This document shows positions 34,861-47,506 of a stretch of DNA of 64,000 nucleotides, piece by piece. The stretch lies in the NCBI GenBank assembly GCA_963681505.1, contig OY811982.1, positions 8,307,044 through 8,371,043 on the forward strand, given 5' to 3'. The notes below the pieces were generated by a model that saw only the letters and a program-made list of their open reading frames with translations, was not told where the DNA came from and searched no databases. The translations under genes were made by a program, and so were the position numbers. Each line of letters begins with the position of its first letter. Position 1 is the stretch's first letter. This DNA is from Eunapius fragilis (taxonomy: Eukaryota; Porifera; Demospongiae; Spongillida; Spongillidae).

Positions 34861-37800
34861 AAATGATACGCATCTTGTATGTGTACATGTATACTATTAC
34901 ATCACTCCAGATTCAGATGCAAAGCAAAGTGAAACAAATGTAACACAATGCATAAGTGAGGAGAACCCATATACATGACTATAATAATGGTATTAATTTT
35001 ATATAATTTTAGGTGATCGGTATAGTTAAGGATAAAAGATTTGAATAACTAGCATTATGGGTAATCATATTATTTATACTAGCGTCTGCTGCAAAAGATC
35101 AAGATGATTTCTATACAAGGTAATTAAGGTATTAATGTGTAAAGCAATGTTGCATTTGCAAACTTTTCTGTGTGCAAATTTGTTACAGTCCTGCAGATAT
35201 GCACCTGTTCAACTATATCAAAGCAGAAATGGATCGATTGAAGGTCATACCAGATGCGAGATTTATTCATTGTATCCATCAACACATTCAGCCAGAACTT
35301 ATTGGAATAATTCAGGGGAAAACAAACTCTAATTTGCACAACATATACTGGCATGGAAGCAAGAGTGAGAAAAGTAACATTCACCTTCATGACAACTTTG
35401 GACCATCCAAAGTGCTGCCTGATCATTTGGTTAGCCATTAATGAAGTTGTAATTATGTACACTTACATGGTTATAAACATGCTCCTTATATAGCAATGAA
35501 GATTATATACTTATCTGGGTACTGTTACAAATGCATATATGATGCGTGGATATGGCATATCATATGTTTATGAAGTTTTGATTCCTGAGGTGGGTTCAAA
35601 TATTTATCAAGTTTTCCACCTAGATACACATGTACATGAAGCTTGTTTTTGCTTTGACCTACAGTTTTATACTCGGATGGATAAATTTGTGAGCTCTACT
35701 GGTTCAGAAAGTACTGAGCTAGCAAAAGCTGATGATGATGATGATGGAGTAGATGATGGTGTTGATGCTGATAGTGATGATAATGAAGGTATCACAATGC
35801 AATTATGATGAGGGGTAATTAAGATATATGTTTTAATGTCATGTATTTACCACTTCTTGTAAAATGTAAGATTCATTCATAATTATGATAGCCCTTAGTA
35901 CATGTAGCAATGATTTATTTTGTCTCGGTTTAGTAGCTTGTTTTTAGCTATGTATGTTGTATTTAAAGCTCATTTTGGCTAAGTAGTATATTTTTATTGT
36001 GTAATTACTTACATGTATAGGGCAATATAGTCAGATTTGGAAGCATGTATTGACGCAGACAAGCATTACGGCTGCAATGCTGAAAGAATGAAAAACTCAT
36101 GGAAAAATTTAATGTTGGAGACCTAGTGTCTGTTAGAATCCCTAGAATTGATCGGGCCCGTACAGACACTAGACGATTACCATGCATTGTTGTGAGAAGA
36201 CTGGAAAAAAGCATATGTTTCATCGCCTCAGGTGTGCACAAGGAGTACATAAATCCTGCTATCAGGAAAGTGATTTAGAGTTGTATCCTGGTAGTAGCTC
36301 ATCAAATGATGCATTAAAGGTGAAAGGATGGAAGGATGAGAAACTCATTAGCTTGCGTGAGGCTTCAAAGAGGCAGAACCCTTATATTAAATTCTATGGA
36401 GACAATTGCTCATGTCAGAAAGGCTGCTCGTCGCGGCGATGTAGTTGTGTCATTAAAGGTAAACCATGCACTAGCCATTGCCATGGAGGGAGGCCATGCC
36501 AAAATGAAGTGGAGCATATTACTCCTGGACGCTCATCCAGCAGCAGCACAATTGAAGGAAAAGATGAAGCAAAGCTTATTTCTCCTGGAAGCACACCGAG
36601 CAACAGCACAAAAAAAGATAAAGCAGAACTTATTACATGTATTTTGGAGGCTCACAGTACACTCATTCAGTCATTGTGGTTGTGTCCTGAAAGGTAAAAA
36701 ATGCAGCAGTCTTTGCCATGGAGGGAAATCATGCAAAAATGAAAGAGAATGTATTAATCCTATTTGGGTGTCTGAACTAAGTTTAAATTTAGATGACAAG
36801 AATGCTATCCTTTTAGGTGATTGGTTGACAGACAAACACATCTCTACTGCTAACCAACTACTTACAAGGGGATTTCCACAGTGTAAGGGATTAGACAATC
36901 CAATTTTGGGGGAAAACTTTTCATTTCCTATCCTGAGAGGAGAGGGTGTTCACATGTTACATGTAGATAAATCCCATTGGATCTGTGTGTCAACAATTGG
37001 ATGTACTAGCTTTTGGGGAATTAAATGTATATGACAGCCGACTTACCACTCTCTCCAGCAACACTTAAGGTTATTAATTCACTTCTTCACTGCAGTAAAA
37101 GTGACGTGACTGTCAATATCATGCAATTGCAACAACAGTCTAATGGAAGTGACTGTGGGGTGTATGCAATAGCATGTGCAGCATCTCTGTGCAATGGAGA
37201 TGAGCCATCAGACCAGTGCTGGGATGAGAAAAAGCTGTGCCTTCATCTCCTTCAGTGTTCTGAAAGTACCTCTATGTCAGTCTTTCCAGCTTCAGCTGCA
37301 GGGGATGAAAGTCGTGCACAATGTACCGCCACAATCCTAATACCCTAAAGGTACCAGTCCACTGCATTTGTCGCCTTCCATGGCACAAGAAGATATGATA
37401 CAGGGACGTGTATGGAATGGTATCACCCAAGCTGCTTGTCTTTGCCTTACCACATTTTTAAGAGTTCTAAACCATGGCGCTGTTTACTGTGCTCGGGGTC
37501 TCGTGTATATTACTGCACAATATAGTCCTTTTATTTGTACACGCGTACGCGCATATCATCATGATATCAGTCAATGCATCGTTTCACATTTGATGTAATA
37601 AAATCATTCTCCGTTTAAACCATCGCTTATACATGTACATGTACATATCTATTCTTTGCGCAAGAACAATCCCAGGATTGTCCCGATCCATGGTTTGCGC
37701 ACGAGCAATCCGAGGATTGCGCGGTCAATCCATGGTTTGTGGTACAAACCATGAATCCAGGGTTTGCGCAGGACAATCCCTGGATTGCGCAGGACAATCC

Positions 37801-38589
37801 CTGGATTGCGCAAATCCATGCTTCGAGCATAACAGTTACATTGGGCCCTTCACAAAACATCCCAGATGTAGTTGGCCAGTACCCACAACACCTCTGTCAT
37901 AGTTTTATGCTCTGTGACCACACCCTTTGGGAGACAGGGGGGCTTTTGGTTGCATGGTCCCCAGTCGGAACTCACAAATCTCAACAGTTGTCATCGCACC
38001 CACACTTTTGTGATGGAAACTGACCCTCACTTTTTGTATCGAACCTAAAGCGGACAGCAACCCCTTCGCGTGTACAGCACACAAACGCATGGACACACAC
38101 ACCCTGCTTTTCGTATTGGGTCTGAAGCGGCCAGCACCACTACCTCCCCCCCCCCCCCACCCCCAACCCCCGCTTTTCGTATCGCGTAATGTGAGTGTTG
38201 AGCGCCCGGAGGGGGGTAGGGGGGGGAGGGGGGGGGTGCTGTCGGCTTCTGGTCCGGGCCCAATAGGGGGTACCTAGCGGAAAAGAGGAAGGGGAGGAGC
38301 CTTATGTTATATGAACGGGTTTACAACTGCCCCTGTTTCTGCCCATGCGCATAGGCGGCGGAAAGTAAATAAGCCTGGGGGGGGGGGGGGGGGGAGCGGA
38401 ATTGTAGCGTAAATCGGAGGTGGGGGTGTTTAATTACTGCCGATTTTTCCTTTCGGCGATCTAACCCGCACGCTCTCTCGCTTTCTTTACTATGTACATG
38501 TACATGTACATGTAAATGACTGTGCATGTACCCTCGCATGCAAAATATAATTTTCATTTTTAACATGTACATGCGTATGTATTACGAAA

Positions 38590-40780
38590 ATTCTCCAAAA
38601 TATGACTTTCTCCTCTCATTAGCTGCAATGAAGTCTTGGGCTATAGTAGTCAAATCAATTGCATCAGTCATCTCTTTGTGACAATGGAGTAAGAGAATGT
38701 TATTCAGTCTACAGTACATTGAGTCATTGTTGATCTCAAGTAGGTTTTCAACCTTCTTAATGACGAAAAAGATCTTTCTGCAGTAGCAGTTGTTATTGGA
38801 ATTATCATAAATATTTTAACTAATTTTACCACTTCCCAATGTTAAAAGTGAAGACAGCAGTATTTCAGCAATCGTTGAGACACTGCTATTTTAAGGTGCA
38901 TGAATGAGGGCGTAGATTTAAGTTCCTTTATTAAATCGGGAAGCATATTTAACTGCCTTTGTAATTTAGAAGGATCGAGATCTCTTTCATAAAATTTTAG
39001 CAGTTCACTGTCAATTTGTAATGAACCAGGTACATCCCGATTTGCAGCTTCTAAGTAAGTCTTTCAATTGTAAGTGGTATTTGGAGGGATGGTTGGTCAA
39101 ATTTTCTATTTAATTCATTGACTACAACATTGATCACTTCAAAGTATATCTTCCTATAATATTCTAAAGGGGTTTCAAAAACATGAGGTTCACTGTCACT
39201 ATCAATTCTTCTTGGTGGCATCCTAACATGAGGCAGACATGGTGGATTTGTTAATAGGTTTGAATCGTTTAGGCAGTTTTCATAAAACAAATTGTATGCC
39301 TCGTCTGTGCGGTGCCTCTCCAAACATTTACGTGCCACATTCACGTGCTCTACAGCATATTTTTGCTTTGAAGAAACAATGATATACTTCTTCTGTTATT
39401 GCAAATACAAGATGACATAATCTGAAACCAAAGTATGTTTGAAATAATTCAAGCTGTGTCATAACTCCTCCAGATCGTCTGCCATAATCATCATGGCTAG
39501 TAGTATTGATCTCTCCAAATGTATGAATTAAAGTTTCATAATTCTTTAGAATTGAGTCCAAAGCGCCTGTACGAACTGTCCATCGTGTAGGACACAAAGG
39601 TCTAAACCCAGGAGATTCAGGTGAGAATTCCTTTTGGCACTTCTCAAATACAAGATAATGCTTTGGAGAGTATTTAATTAATTGCCCTACTAAACCCAGA
39701 CAGTCTCTTACAATTACACATAATTTTGCTGCATCTTGTAAGAAAGGTTCAGGCTATGTGTAAAACAGTGCACCTGAAGTGCTGTTGGTTCTATCTGCCT
39801 AAACTGTGTAGCAACTCCAGTTAAATGTCCCATCATCACTGAGCAACCATCATACCCCTGACCTCTGCACTGTGAAATAGGCAACGAGCACCGCACTAAA
39901 ACATCTTTAATAGCACTGCTAATTGATGTTGCATCAGTCTTTTCAACATGGACCATTCCAATAAAATCTTCATGGATTTTAAACCCTGAATCAATCCAAC
40001 GAATGCAAACACTAAGTTGTTCTTGGTTACTAATATTCCTAATTTCATCAACCATAATGGAAAAAATACTAGTTTCACGTATAGAGCACAGCAACTGCCT
40101 AAGTAATGTATTTCCTAGTAATAAAATGCATTCATTAACAATGTCATGGGATAAATACTCTGAATTTTGCATACATCTATATCAGCTTTGGATCTCAGTT
40201 GCAATAACTGTTCCATGCAAATTTCCATCAAACGCATCATGACCTCTTATTGCTAGTCCCTGTCGCAGTAACATTCTCAGAAATGACAGTTGCTTTAAAA
40301 ACAACGACCTTCTCATTTGTTGTAATTTTTTAATTCAGTTTTAATTTGCACTGACATTTATACCTGGAGCTACACGCCGACTAAAATTGAAAATTGCTTC
40401 CTTATGACCAGCACTTCTTTGATGCACATCAAATCTTTGCAGAGCTTTCTTCCAATTATTAAAGCCATCTCTGATGAATGCTGGTTCTATGTTTTTTGCT
40501 TAAACATAATTCTTTCTGTTCATAATAAAGTCTACAATAGAAGCAGAATGCCTTCTTACTTGTAATATACAGTGTGAGCCAAGGATAATCTTTGTACCAC
40601 TTCATTTGGAATGATCGATATTCATTTTCCCCCCCAAACATTTGCCTTGTTTCTAACAAAACCATTTCATCTTGACAATGGTGAGGAGTGTCCTTTTTTC
40701 CACAGCATTCTGCTGCACATTTTGAGACACCTGTGCTACTATCATCAATAGAGCTAATGCAGCAAAGAGAACAGCAACCA
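38590..40780 (-). pseudogene. hAT transposase (TTF finger, DUF4371-like, dimerisation domain)
   Basis: From the 5' side (high coordinates) there is a TTF-type zinc finger segment KWYKDYPWLTLYITSKKAFC followed by FYCRLYYEQ, then the catalytic region IMVDEIRNISNQEQLSVCIR, QGYDGCSVMMG and VHCFTHSLNL. Next are LCPTRWTVRTGALDSILKNY and a C-terminal hAT dimerisation motif ATAERSFSSLRRLKTYLRST near 38730. This is the ZMYM1/TTF-domain lineage. Frame changes between 40320 and 40460, 39700 and 39750, 39330 and 39380, and near 38700, plus stops, show it is nonfunctional. It sits inside the TIRs 38350-41880. Confidence 0.75.
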
Positions 40781-41058
40781 TCTTACATTGCATGCATACA
40801 GTCAACATTTAACCTCTATACCTTGTTAGATCATCACTATTGATTGATACCATTGATGGTGAAGGTGGAGAGATGGATCTTGCGCTTCTACATAAATCAC
40901 ATACTGTTTCACAAGTATTATGTTCATGTGAGGGACCTTTGTTATGTTGAAGATTGGGTGTGCATTAAGGCAATGTTAATAACACACCTTGTTGGTCCTG
41001 ATCATGTTGCACCATGTTATCAGTATCACTGTCTTGATCACTACCTTGTATACTACAC

Positions 41059-41109
41059 ATGCACAGACACATGCACACACGCACACGCACACATATGCAC
41101 ACACACATG

Positions 41110-41156
<47 letters not shown>
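41059..41156. repeat. (CA)n microsatellite
   Basis: CA dinucleotide array inside the hAT element, purest at 41115-41154. The frames over it are artefacts. Confidence 0.9.
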
Positions 41157-41158
<2 letters not shown>

Positions 41159-42748
41159 CTGCATAATACATTTTTGAAATGGCAATTTTATACCTTTTTT
41201 ACGACTGGGAGTGGATAAAGATGAATCATCTGCACACTGGCTGTGAATGCCTAGAAACATGACAGTATTTCTAAAGGTATGTCATGATATCGATCAGATG
41301 TGAATACCTGTACAACTCTTCTTAGAAAAGAATGAGCTGATGCTTTGCTGACGTTTCATCTCTCTCACTCTCTTCAGGAGTTATTCGGCAGACTCCAAAG
41401 AAGTTGCAGCTACTTTGCAGTCTGCTAACTGTACACCGTTGTAGGGAAACTTCGTATCACTGTACAGCAGATCGATGCCCAGACTTAGAGGCATCATTAA
41501 TTTTATTGTTACAAATTCTACAGCGCCAATATGTACTAGCATACAAGCAACGATTATGCTTACAGAGCTCAGTTGAGAAAGAGAATTAGATGACTAAGAT
41601 GATCAAGCACTTCAGTGCTGCTGAGAACGGGTGGTTGTGAAGTAAGAACAATGTCAAGATTCGAAGAAGCGTGCCAATTGCCGGATTATACCGTTAATTA
41701 GAACCAAAGTGAAACGCTGTAAATTAAAATACCCTGCCGATACGCAATTTTAATTTGTTGCAGTCACGAGTTTTCCAGTCAGCCAAAAAATCTGGGGGGG
41801 CTGAATGATGCTTCCGCCCCCCCTAATGCAAAAGTGGGGGGGGCTAAAGCCCCCCAGCCCCCCCGGTTCCGCCGCCTATGTAATAGTTGCCCCGTCTCAG
41901 ACATGGTAGATCCTGCTGACTACGCCAATTTTCTGTTGTATTTTCGCGGAGCAACGTGGATGTTAACAGATTGGGACGAACAAAATCACGACTGAAATGA
42001 ACCACACGAGAACAAAACAATAGCATGCACACGAGGGTGTTCGGACACGTGATCGTCCGAAAATGCAATGAATACACTCAATGCCTAAATTATGCCCACA
42101 CAACAGCATCACATTTCATACGTCTTTGGTAGTGATAGTTATAAGTGCCACCGCGGTTTCAACTATTTTTTGTGCGTGCGTTATTCTTGTACGCTTCTCG
42201 ACTTGGTTACGGACTGTACTCCCAGCTTTTACCAGTTAATCCCAGCGCGATTCGTTTACCACTGAGCCGTTGGTAAGTCATATAATTATGCCCTTGCTTA
42301 ATTTTATGTTCGCAGGATTTTTTCTTTTATTCGCAACCTCCTTTTGAATACGTAACAAGCGTAATTGGAGTTAGTTCGGAACTGTACCTTTCTCTAGGTG
42401 CTGACGCTCTAACAGTTGCATATTTTTGAAATGCATGGTGTGCGTTATGTGTCATGAATAAGCGAATCTGTAATACTTCCACCTCCAGTCCCCCCACCTT
42501 GTCTCTACCATCGTCAGTATGTATACAATATGCTCTCTATTATACAAGTGATTTATGTGTCGTATATGTTATATGACCCATTTAAAAATTGCTTCCACAT
42601 TCTCTGAACGGAACAAGATGATGCAGCTGGCAAACTGTGCTTGTGCACCTGGATCTCGCTGATCTAATGCCTCCAACCCCATGTCCTCCAGTTCCTCCAT
42701 TTTGTCATCTATCTCCACTCTACCTTGATTCACACCATCTGCAGTGAT

Positions 42749-43211
42749 ATTAATGTCTATTGTCCTGAGTGTCCACCCGGGGGTACAATTGGACACCCGG
42801 GCGGACAGCAAAAAAAGTTTTTGCCGTTCGGTCACGGAAGGGACCTGGCTGCTTTTAACGGTACTGGCTTATAGAACAAGTCTTTTCAGGATGGGCCGAG
42901 ATAAGCAAGGCTTAACTCCTTTTGGTACTCGTAAAACGAGCCGTGCTAGCGGGCCTATCCATTACGCTCCATGCGGATCGGTCGGAGCGTAATAGATAGG
43001 TCCGCTAGCACGGCTCGTTTTACGGGTATCGAAAGGATTTAAGCCTTACTCAAGTTATCTCGGCCAGATCCTGAAAAGACTTGTTCTATAAGCCAGTACC
43101 GTTAAATGCCACTAGCTCCCTTCCGTGACCGAACGGCAAAAACTTTTTTTGCTGTCCACCCGGGTGTCCAATTGTACCCCCGGGTGGACACTCAGGACAA
43201 TAGACATTAAT
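42749..43211. mobile_element. 463-bp near-perfect palindrome (foldback element)
   Basis: Two arms of about 225 bp meet with a loop of roughly a dozen bases near 42975. The outer ends are ATTAATGTCTATTGTCC and its reverse complement, with CACCCGGGGGTACAATTGGACA blocks inside. Only scattered mismatches (for example GGGACCTGGCTGC opposite GCCACTAGCTCCC) separate the arms. It has no coding capacity; the frames beginning MTERQKLF on both sides are the two arms read outward. The flanks 41881-42748 contain no supported gene. Confidence 0.9.
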
Positions 43212-43751
43212 GTCTTGTTATATAAATGTGAGACATGCCCTCTGCATGGGTACGAGCATCCTGATCAGTGCATTGTTATTTCACAAACATGGAGTGAACG
43301 AGCATGCCTGCCGCGACTAGTGGCCAACTGAAGAGGCCATGATAATGATGTTCAATTATTGGTATCTGTATAAGCAGTAAATGAACAGGTGATATACTCC
43401 CTTGAATTAGGAAAAATTATAATGGGATCAAGTGCTACAAAGCACGCACTGCGTGGCATAGTACCGTATGCAGAGATATGCAGACTCTGTCTACGACTCT
43501 ACGCTAACGTATGCAGATACATATCAAGACATGCACGAATGCGGACCAATATACTTACTCGTACCGAGGTATCTGAATATCAAGAGCAGTGTGCAGATGG
43601 ATATAGTATTGGGTGCGTATTGCACTAGTATTGCCATGCCCGTAAGTTACAATACTGCGCTATAAATAGGAATATAACCACACCTTGAATATAAATTATA
43701 TCTTCTGCGTACATCTACGCGTACACTGAAATTCGAACTCGAAGCTAAGTG

Positions 43752-45290
43752 ACTTTTTATTTATTTATTTATTTATTTATATTATTTTTAATTTTTTAAA
43801 AATAAATAAATATCAATATACCTTACAATATACAAGATAAACCTTAATTAGACACTAGGAGTCAATAAACTGTGGGAGATCTAGCTAATATGGCCCTTAC
43901 ATTTATTTTTTTTTTTAATAAAAATAAATATAAATAAATAACACAATACAGGTAATCAGTTACACAAATGTGGGAACCTTGGCTTCGGCAACAGCCAAGT
44001 CAATGGCACTGTGTGTGAATGGTCGTCCTTGTGAAGATCTGGCACCTCTAAGGCACATAATGGCAGAGCGCAAGAGGGAAAAACTAATGCAGCATCTTAT
44101 CCATGCAATTGTAGCGCCATATGTTTGTTCTCTCTTTGTAGATAGAAGGGTGGCAATTCTCTTATATGTAACTGAAGCACGCTTTCTCATTCCTCCTGAT
44201 GTGCTAAATACTAGAGGAGTGAATGAGCCGAGCCATGTTCAACTTCCCTTATACGTTGGTCATAAGACCTCTGCTTTTTGGCGTTCATGAAGGCGGTAAG
44301 CTGATGGTAGTAGCTGCATGTTTCGGTAAGAGGGAGCATTTGGGTGGAAAACACGTACATAAAAAAAAACGCGTTGGTGACGATCACCCCAAAAACTTTG
44401 TGCGCTGATGTCAAGACGAGCAGAATTCGAAGTTTGATGTGACATCAGCTCTCCAGTAAGAGCTTGCAATGGTGGTTCTACACACACATTGGGACATACC
44501 TCAGTCAGCAGATTAGCTGTAAAATCCCTCAGATCATTGTGGCGCACAGATGGAAAACCACCTGTCGGGCAGGTGAGTGCATGATCTGTGGTGAAGGAAC
44601 TGCCGCAGACACAGTGGCTTGGTAGGTTTGATGGTTGCCAATTGTAACGAAGACACATGGCATCATGGAATGCACCCTTGTGGAGTGCAAAACCATGATC
44701 ACTGATAGGCAGAACTGACAGCCATGATGAGGCACCCTGTTCACTGTTTAGAGCCATAGATCGTACATGGGCAGGAGGCATGGTAGCTTTGAGTCACACA
44801 ATTTCAGAGGAGTGTAATTGTTGTCTAAGTGAGTGAATTGTTGCCTTGGCCTGTTTTTGGTCAACAAGGGTGGAGTGAGGAAGGTCCATGCACTGTGACA
44901 TTATACAGGAGACAAGAGGGGCTGTGATTTTTACTGATGAGGAATATTCAAAAGGAGCTGATACAATGGGGTTAGGTATGGCAATGCCCCCAAGGCGTGC
45001 TGGAAGAGCGAAAATGTCCCTCTCAGTAACAGTGATGCTGTCACGTCCTGTAATGGAGGGTATGAAATGGAGCCTGACTGCATCCTCAAGTGGCTGGAGT
45101 AATGAGGATATGTCAGGTATGGTGCGAAGGAAGAAAGTCCAAAGCCCAGACACACCATGAACAAAGGCACAATAGGCAGCATAAGGTTGAGTCTTCGCAA
45201 ATGGTCGTAACTATATTCATTGACAACTTCTGATAGATCTATGGCTTTTTGTATTTCATTTCGATATCGATCGCATGCTTCTATCAATGG
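43752..45290 (-). pseudogene. Non-LTR retrotransposon 3' end (CCHC and endonuclease-like C-terminus)
   Basis: The minus strand, over several frames, reads WTFFLRTIPDISSLLQPLED, FALPARLGGIAIPNP, then CVCGSSFTTDHALTCPTGGF followed by RHNDLRD, ARLDISAQSFWG and FSLLRSAIMCLRGARSS. The C-x-CG-x7-H-x4-C then RHN then a D-containing strand order is like the zinc knuckle plus restriction-like endonuclease region of R2/NeSL-type elements, though the family is common and loosely named. Frameshifts lie near 45150, 44790 and 44260. Toward the 3' end there are A-rich tails including (TAAA)n at 43752-43780, consistent with target-primed insertion of a 5'-truncated copy into element B. Confidence 0.6.
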
Positions 45291-45479
45291 TGATAAATGT
45301 TAAGTTGTATATACTTAATTCTCAGTATAATTCTCAGTACTAGTACAGAGTGTATGAACAATAAAGACATGGTACTTGTGAGCTTGCGTGGTTTGATGTC
45401 AGTTGCCAAATTTAATGTCCTATGGTCAAGCTCTGCATACTAAAATCATATGAATATGTTGGCTATACTGTTATCATTG

Positions 45480-46320
45480 TCCATAGAGTGAAGTGTTCTC
45501 TGTGATGAGCCAAGAGTGTGTGTAGGTTGGGGTGAGTTGAGCTCGTGCAGTATTAGTGTCTGTTGGTTTGTGTGCTCCCATTAAGGTCTGGACACTTTCT
45601 AATTAGAATATCATGCTGGCTGTTGGACGGCTGGCATTGTCCATTGGATGAAATGTTAACTGTGATGAGTTGATAGTACGTGTAGGTTGGGGTGAGTTGA
45701 GCTTGTCTGGTTATGTGTCTGTTCCATGGTTTGTGTGCTCCCATTACGGTCTGGACACTTTCTAATTAGAATATCATGCTGGCTGTTGAAAGGCTAGCAT
45801 TGTCCATTGGATGAAGTGTTCTTTGTGATGAGCTGATAGTGTGTGTTGGTTGTGGTGAGTTGAGCTCATGTCTGTTCCATGGTTTTGGGCTCCCATTAAG
45901 GTCTGGACACTTTCTAATTAGAATATCATGCTGGCTGTTGGACAGCTGGCATTGTCCATTGGATGAAGTGTTCTCTGTGATGAGCTGATAGTGCGTGTAG
46001 GTTGGGGTGAGTTGAACTTGTCTGGTTAAGTGTCTGTTCCATGGTTTGTGTGCTCCCATTACGGTCTGGACACTTTCTAATTAAAATATCATGCTGGCTG
46101 TTGAAAGGCTAGCATTGTCCATTGGATGAAGTGTTCTCTGTGATGAGCTAATAGTGTTGTTGGTTGTGGTGAGTTGAGCTCATGTCTGTCCATGGTTTGT
46201 GGGCTCCCATTAAGGTCTGGACACTTTGTAATTAGAATATCATGCTGGCTGTTGGACGGCTGGATTTGTCCATTGGATGAAGTGAGTTGAGTTTGTGTGG
46301 TTTTTGTCTCTCTTTCATGG
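45480..46320. repeat. Tandem repeat of about 150-163 bp in element B
   Basis: About five units share GCTCCCATTA.GGTCTGGACA, TAGAATATCATGCTGGCTGT, TTGTCCATTGGATGAA and GGTGAGTTGAG. The spacing of the GCTCCCATTA anchor alternates between about 163, 152, 161 and 153 bp, suggesting a two-unit higher-order amplification. It lies between the transposase gene and the retrotransposon insert. The stretch 46321-47506 shows no gene. Confidence 0.85.
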
Positions 46321-47506
46321 TTTGCAACTTATTTCTAACTCCTCATAGTGACCAATGAGGCTGTCTGAATGTTACGATTTGCACACTATTATTGTCAATT
46401 CGGACTTTTGTCATTTTCCTCATGCACCACTTTCACAACAATGCACACATGATTTTAGCAAGGTGCATGCAACAACAGATCAATGTGTATTTGTGTGTAT
46501 AATATGATGTGTATGCCAATAATTTTGTTTATTGTCAATTGGATGGTAGGTTGTTCGTTATCTCATATATGTGTAACCATATGAAAGTACCTTACGTAAT
46601 GAATAGTGTATGAAGTAATCTATTTATGGTGCTTCGGGCTGGTAACATATTTGGTCTTGGAGTTGGTATGCATACATAGTTGGGTCATCCATTAACACGT
46701 AATTTTCTTGCAAATTGCTGCTTCATCTAACGTGCATTGTGTCTATGTCAAAAACGTTTTTGAACCATCTGACCTCCATGACTGTACATGTTGAATTGCG
46801 GCATAATTACTGAGTGAATGGTTATTATACAGTATACTATAGATGGGTGGGAGACCAATAGTATCATGTTGTCAGGGAAGCCAGTTAGTGCCCGAACTCG
46901 GAGGTCGTCTGACGGGATAGGTGTTGAGGAGGAATCACCTGCAGCCTGCGGAAGTGCTAACAAAGGATTGAATGACTGCCTGCACAGCATGTGATTGGGG
47001 CGCTGACCAGACCGGTTTAGAACCGATTTCCCTTAGACCCTATAAAACCCCCCTTTGCGTCATATCATGTCCCAATCTCAAAATGAATAAATCGTGTATA
47101 CGCGCATTAATTAGTACAAAATTAATTGCAGTTGTTCAAAATTGGTTCCTATACTTCCGTGCAGCATTTTTTTTGCTTGATGTCTGTGGAATAAATGTAA
47201 GTATATATGTGACACAAACTGGCTAGAATGTACATATCTTTTAAACATACTTTTAATTTATAGTCAGATAATGAATGTATACATAACTTTCCAATATCTA
47301 TCAGCTGCATGATATGCTCTCCTTAAAGCTGGTAGTTTCTTTATGTGTTCACATTATTTTATGGACTGGAACTGAAACAATAACTTCTTGCTCTATTCCG
47401 GCAAGATTAGGTACAGTTTTAATAATGGCTGCTTTGCACTGTATCTGATGTATTGGTATATAGCAGTGATGACTTAGTAGAAGAGACCATATATCCACTG
47501 TTTCAC

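Larger units (their letters stand above)
26870..37505 (+). pseudogene. Ginger/KRBA2-like integrase-transposase with CXC, Ulp1 and PHD domains
   Basis: Exons seen: 26870-27109, 27168-27295, 27363-27493, then (after the En/Spm insertion) 33370-33385, 33443-33835 and further exons. The order is an HHCC integrase zinc finger (ILHRVHC..GH ... CPLC); an rve/DDE core (Asp in VDLIDM, Asp in SDNG, Glu in LVERGN); a KATTKTTPYQLVFG-type core end; a FNVGDLVSVRIPRIDRARTD segment near 36100; a CXC domain (CSCQKGCSSRRCSC..CTSHCHGG); a Ulp1/C48 SUMO-protease domain (His in HVDKSHWIC, Asp in VYDSR, Gln and Cys in QQQSNGSDCG); and a PHD finger (CICRLPWH ... WYHPSC ... WRCLLC). Frameshifts near 33610, 36235, 37020 and 37385 and a TAG near 33768 show it is dead. 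KRAB-A domain-containing protein 2 in vertebrates is a domesticated relative of this integrase family. Confidence 0.8.
26571..37834 (+). mobile_element. Ginger-like DNA transposon with nested En/Spm insertion
   Basis: The termini are inverted repeats: TGTTATGCGCGAAGCATGG at 26571 and the reverse complement of TGTTATGCTCGAAGCATGG ending at 37834. The similarity continues about 75-100 bp inward as palindromic CAATCC(C)TGGATTGCGCA motifs. TGT...ACA ends and the integrase-type gene inside fit Ginger elements (Gypsy-integrase-related DNA transposons). Without the 5.87-kb insertion the element is about 5.4 kb. The 4-bp flanks (TATA, GTTA) do not match, so the target duplication is lost or one flank was rearranged. 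Confidence 0.7.
38350..41880 (-). mobile_element. hAT element with ZMYM/TTF-type transposase
   Basis: The ends are inverted repeats of CATAGGCGGCGGAA (38350 and, as reverse complement, ending 41880), followed inside by poly-G/C sequence, typical of many animal hAT elements. The body carries a minus-strand hAT transposase relic and a (CA)n at 41059-41156. The 8-bp flanks CCCATGCG and TAATAGTT do not match, so no target duplication is preserved. Confidence 0.75.

Noticed and set aside
35739..35790. Asp-rich frame (DDDDD) as a separate gene
   Set aside because: It sits between an AG acceptor and a GT donor within the Ginger gene and is better explained as an acidic linker exon of that gene.
37633..38023. 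Plus-strand frames with repeated SLDCAGQSLDC peptides
   Set aside because: They are translations of the palindromic right terminal repeat of the Ginger element.
42226..42270. tRNA-like GGCTCAGTGGTAAACGAATC on the minus strand
   Set aside because: It resembles a tRNA 5' half, but no B box or acceptor pairing follows at the expected distance.
42569..42835. 88-codon minus-strand frame starting MTERQKLF
   Set aside because: The first third is the palindrome arm, read identically from the other arm at 43125. The rest has no family I recognise and no splice support, so I did not call a gene.
43440..43700. Possible CRISPR-like repeats (recurring TATGCAGA)
   Set aside because: Spacing and orientation are irregular, they occur at both CACTA ends, and the genome is eukaryotic. 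They are subterminal transposon repeats.
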